NCBI GenBank assembly: GCA_000155695.1
Contig: DS990592.1
Span: 2,589,973-2,653,972 of the forward strand
Length of the DNA stretch: 64,000 nucleotides
From: Verrucomicrobiia bacterium DG1235
Lineage (GTDB): Bacteria > Verrucomicrobiota > Verrucomicrobiia > Opitutales > Opitutaceae
Direction of reading: 5' to 3'
Shown: piece by piece, positions 61,846 through 64,000 of the stretch
Layout: every line of letters begins with the position of its first letter
How positions within the stretch are numbered: the stretch's first letter is position 1
Translations under genes and position numbers: made by a program
Notes under the pieces: model-generated
Seen by the model: only the letters and a program-made list of their open reading frames with translations
Databases searched by the model: none
Told to the model about the DNA's origin: nothing

Positions 61846-63299
61846 GACTCAACGCCTTCCACTATGTATCCAAAATCTGACTTTCCTACGACGCGTACCT
61901 GCTCCCCGCGCTGAGCCGAACCAAAGCTCAGCTTTGCCTCATAGCGTTTTCCACCGAGCTCTATCTCGCCCCCAGGCATCAAGTCGGTAGCAGCTACCGC
62001 CAGCGATCCGAAGAGATCGCCCGAAGCGCCGGACGAAACGTCTTCTTCGCTCGCTCCCTTTGAAGAACCCGCGAGCGCATCCTTCAAAACCAACCGATCC
62101 CAAAGAAAGGTTTTCGGCAAAAAGCGAGCCAGCACCAGAATCATAATGATTCCCAGCAACCCACCTCCCAGTAGATTCTGCAAGGGACGCTCAAACATCG
62201 CCCAATTCCATTCGAAGTCTGGCGTCTCCGCCGGCCAGATATCCGTCATCGCCCAAATCAAGCTGAATATCATTACCAGAAATCCGGGAATCGCGAAAAT
62301 CAGAGTTCCCGGAGCCACAAACACCTCCAAGCCCAACAGAATGATCCCTATCAAGAAAAGCAACAAGGGCTCATGTCCCGAAAGCCCGGCCACGTTGTGC
62401 CCGAAGATCGCAATAAGGAAAAACACGACGCCTATGATCCCGAAGATCCCAAAGCCTGGCGTCTGAAACTCGATATAAACCGTGATCACCGCCACCGCCA
62501 AAAGAAACGGCGCCAAGGCAACGATAAACTCCGCCAAGTTCAGCGACCAAGTCGCCTCGAAGCGAGTAACGGTTGGCTCGGTATCCATCGCCAAACTACG
62601 AAGAAGCATGTCGAGATCTTCGACGATTCCAGACCCCAGCAACGGCGTTGGCGGTTCGCCGTACTCTTCATGAGCTCGCTTCGCAGTCAGATTCAGCAGC
62701 TCGCCCTTTGGAGAAATCACTTCCTCGCCAACCTTAAATTCAAACTCCGGATCCATCATGGCCCGAATCACATCGCTCCGGTATGGATACTCGTCCGTGT
62801 ACGCCTCCATCTTCGCATTCAGATAAGACATCAGCTTACGCTTCATCGACTCGTTGATATCCTGCCCCTGACCAGTCACCGGCTCCGCGCTCCCGATCAC
62901 CGCCTTCGAAGTGAAGTAAATCTCATCCGTAACCGAAGCGATGATCGCTCCAGCCGAAATCGCCTCGTCATTTACGAAAGTCATCGTTCGTCCCGGAAAC
63001 CGATCCAAGATCTCCATGATCTCGAGCGTCGAATCCAAACGGCCGCCCGGCGTATCCATGTCGAGAACAACCGCATCGTAACCCTCGTCAATCGCCGTCT
63101 TAACGCCACCCCTTACCGCAAAAAGCGTCGGTTGGCCAATCGGTCCCTCCACCGGAATAACGTAAAACTTGCTCCCGGCCGATTCAGGCGAGACCAAGGC
63201 TGCCTCCGGCTGCTCCGCGTCCTCTTGAGCCTGCAGCTGCAGGCTCGAAAAGGACGCCGCTAAAACGAGGCAAATCAGGGTATAGCAACGAATTATCAT
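61842..63299 (-). CDS. NfeD-family membrane-bound ClpP-class protease
   Basis: About 485 residues. After a signal peptide (about 1-24, CYTLICLVLAASFSSLQLQA) comes a ClpP-class serine protease domain (about 40-230). ALVLDMDTPGG-like DAVVLDMDTPGGRLD and FVNDEAISAGAIIASVTDEI (catalytic Ser in the SAGA turn) are visible. Then come several membrane helices (about 255-400) and the C-terminal OB-fold NfeD domain. ATG 63299 was chosen, as the longer frame adds a second hydrophobic stretch before the signal. It is the first gene of the nfeD-nfeD-floA operon. Confidence 0.9.
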   Translation of the reverse strand: MIIRCYTLICLVLAASFSSLQLQAQEDAEQPEAALVSPESAGSKFYVIPVEGPIGQPTLFAVRGGVKTAIDEGYDAVVLDMDTPGGRLDSTLEIMEILDRFPGRTMTFVNDEAISAGAIIASVTDEIYFTSKAVIGSAEPVTGQGQDINESMKRKLMSYLNAKMEAYTDEYPYRSDVIRAMMDPEFEFKVGEEVISPKGELLNLTAKRAHEEYGEPPTPLLGSGIVEDLDMLLRSLAMDTEPTVTRFEATWSLNLAEFIVALAPFLLAVAVITVYIEFQTPGFGIFGIIGVVFFLIAIFGHNVAGLSGHEPLLLFLIGIILLGLEVFVAPGTLIFAIPGFLVMIFSLIWAMTDIWPAETPDFEWNWAMFERPLQNLLGGGLLGIIMILVLARFLPKTFLWDRLVLKDALAGSSKGASEEDVSSGASGDLFGSLAVAATDLMPGGEIELGGKRYEAKLSFGSAQRGEQVRVVGKSDFGYIVEGVES

Positions 63300-63456
63300 G
63301 GGATCCACTATGCTGTTACAGAGAAACACGAAAAGCAAGACCCAGACATTGCAGAAGACCCACATCAAGGAAGCCTTTTCCACCCGAGCTTACATTCTTT
63401 CCTAAACTTTTCGTTTCCCAATTTCCGAAAAACGCACTTTGATCCTTCCCACTGAA

Positions 63457-64000
63457 ATGGAGGAAATAGAGTACCTTGGAGAAACCATCTATCGCTGGGA
63501 AGTCGGAGCGTCGACCTTCCTAGCCTCGCCCCGTCGCGGAGCGCGCCTGATGAACTGGAACCTCAGCTATCCGGACGGGACTTTCCGAGATATCATCCAT
63601 TGGCCAAGCATCGATTCAATCGACCGCCTCGTCAAAGCCCGTGGCGGAAATCCCATCCTCTTCCCCTTTTCCGCCCGCACCTACTCCAAAGGCGAATTCC
63701 AAAAATGGGAACCCAACCCCGGAAAGCCCCTTCCCATGCCCATGCATGGCTTTGCCCGCCAAGGAGTCTTCGAAATCACCCGAGTCGACAAGACCGGTTT
63801 CGCCGCCTCCCTCATACCGGATAAAGCCGCTCAAGAAGCCTACCCCTTCGACTACGACTTCGAGGTCATCTACCGCTTTCAGGAGAAAGAGCTCAACGTC
63901 GAGCTGCGCCTCTCAAACCGCGACAAAGTATCCATCCCCTGGTCCGCCGGACATCACTTCTACTTCACCATACCCTGGCTCGACGGCACGAAACGCTCCG
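63457..64000 (+). CDS. Aldose 1-epimerase family protein, 3' end cut off
   Basis: The first 181 codons are in the window: the start MEEIEYLGETIYRWEVGAS, then PRRGARLMNWNLSY, RGGNPILFPFSARTY, MHGFARQGVFEI and SAGHHFYFTIPW. GGNPILFPF and HGFAR are the substrate-binding and catalytic-region motifs of the galactose mutarotase-like fold (aldose epimerase/YeaD types). It interconverts sugar anomers in the cytosol. It is divergent from the nfeD operon. The remainder lies beyond the window end. Confidence 0.85.
   Translation, partial: MEEIEYLGETIYRWEVGASTFLASPRRGARLMNWNLSYPDGTFRDIIHWPSIDSIDRLVKARGGNPILFPFSARTYSKGEFQKWEPNPGKPLPMPMHGFARQGVFEITRVDKTGFAASLIPDKAAQEAYPFDYDFEVIYRFQEKELNVELRLSNRDKVSIPWSAGHHFYFTIPWLDGTKRS

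Overview
The window looks like the chromosome of a marine, sugar-degrading member of the Verrucomicrobiota, most likely order Opitutales (Pelagicoccus/Puniceicoccaceae-like). Reasons: the TonB receptor N-terminus with the 'LSPFTVDASEDSGYRATNT' pattern, DUF1800/DUF1501 gene pairs, a sulfatase cluster, TSP3-like C-terminal tails on secreted proteins and moderately high GC. This assignment is inference from family content, not from a marker gene.

Layout. 1-740: two terminators closing an upstream unit, then degenerate ~120-bp direct repeats. 741-3813: accB-accC (acetyl-CoA carboxylase) followed by an Asp23/Gls24 protein and an AmaP-like membrane anchor. 3814-6020: a decayed gene beside a complete IS1182-like insertion sequence with terminal inverted repeats. 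6021-18762: a beta-glucan (laminarin-type) utilisation locus with a LacI regulator, two GH16 enzymes, a TIM-barrel glycosidase, a GPH sugar symporter and two TonB-dependent receptors. A repeated two-part motif lies in front of the regulator, both GH16 genes and the first receptor. 18808-24869: a YbaK deacylase, then a PQQ-like propeller protein, a sensor kinase, an outer-membrane barrel protein and a coiled-coil exported protein.

25404-41853 is the most striking part: two tandem copies of a three-gene cassette. Gene one is a giant secreted PA14/Ig-repeat protein ending in DUF1800, gene two a Tat-exported DUF1501 protein, gene three a membrane-anchored protein with a pseudopilin (GspG)-like C-terminus. 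The giant proteins carry six and five ~265-residue modules respectively, so the copies diverged by loss or gain of one module.

42074-49764: an orphan sigma-54 response regulator, a DUF350/transglutaminase-like pair and three formylglycine-type sulfatases separated by simple-sequence spacers. 49838-54180 is an accessory stretch: a WYL regulator pseudogene, several small lower-GC lipoproteins and membrane proteins with attC-like repeats after their stop codons, and a GNAT acetyltransferase pseudogene. 54297-64000 is housekeeping: DUF2071 protein, prmA, miaA, an LpxH-like phosphoesterase, an MscS channel, the nfeD-floA flotillin operon and the start of an aldose-1-epimerase gene.

No rRNA, tRNA, CRISPR array or prophage was recognised.
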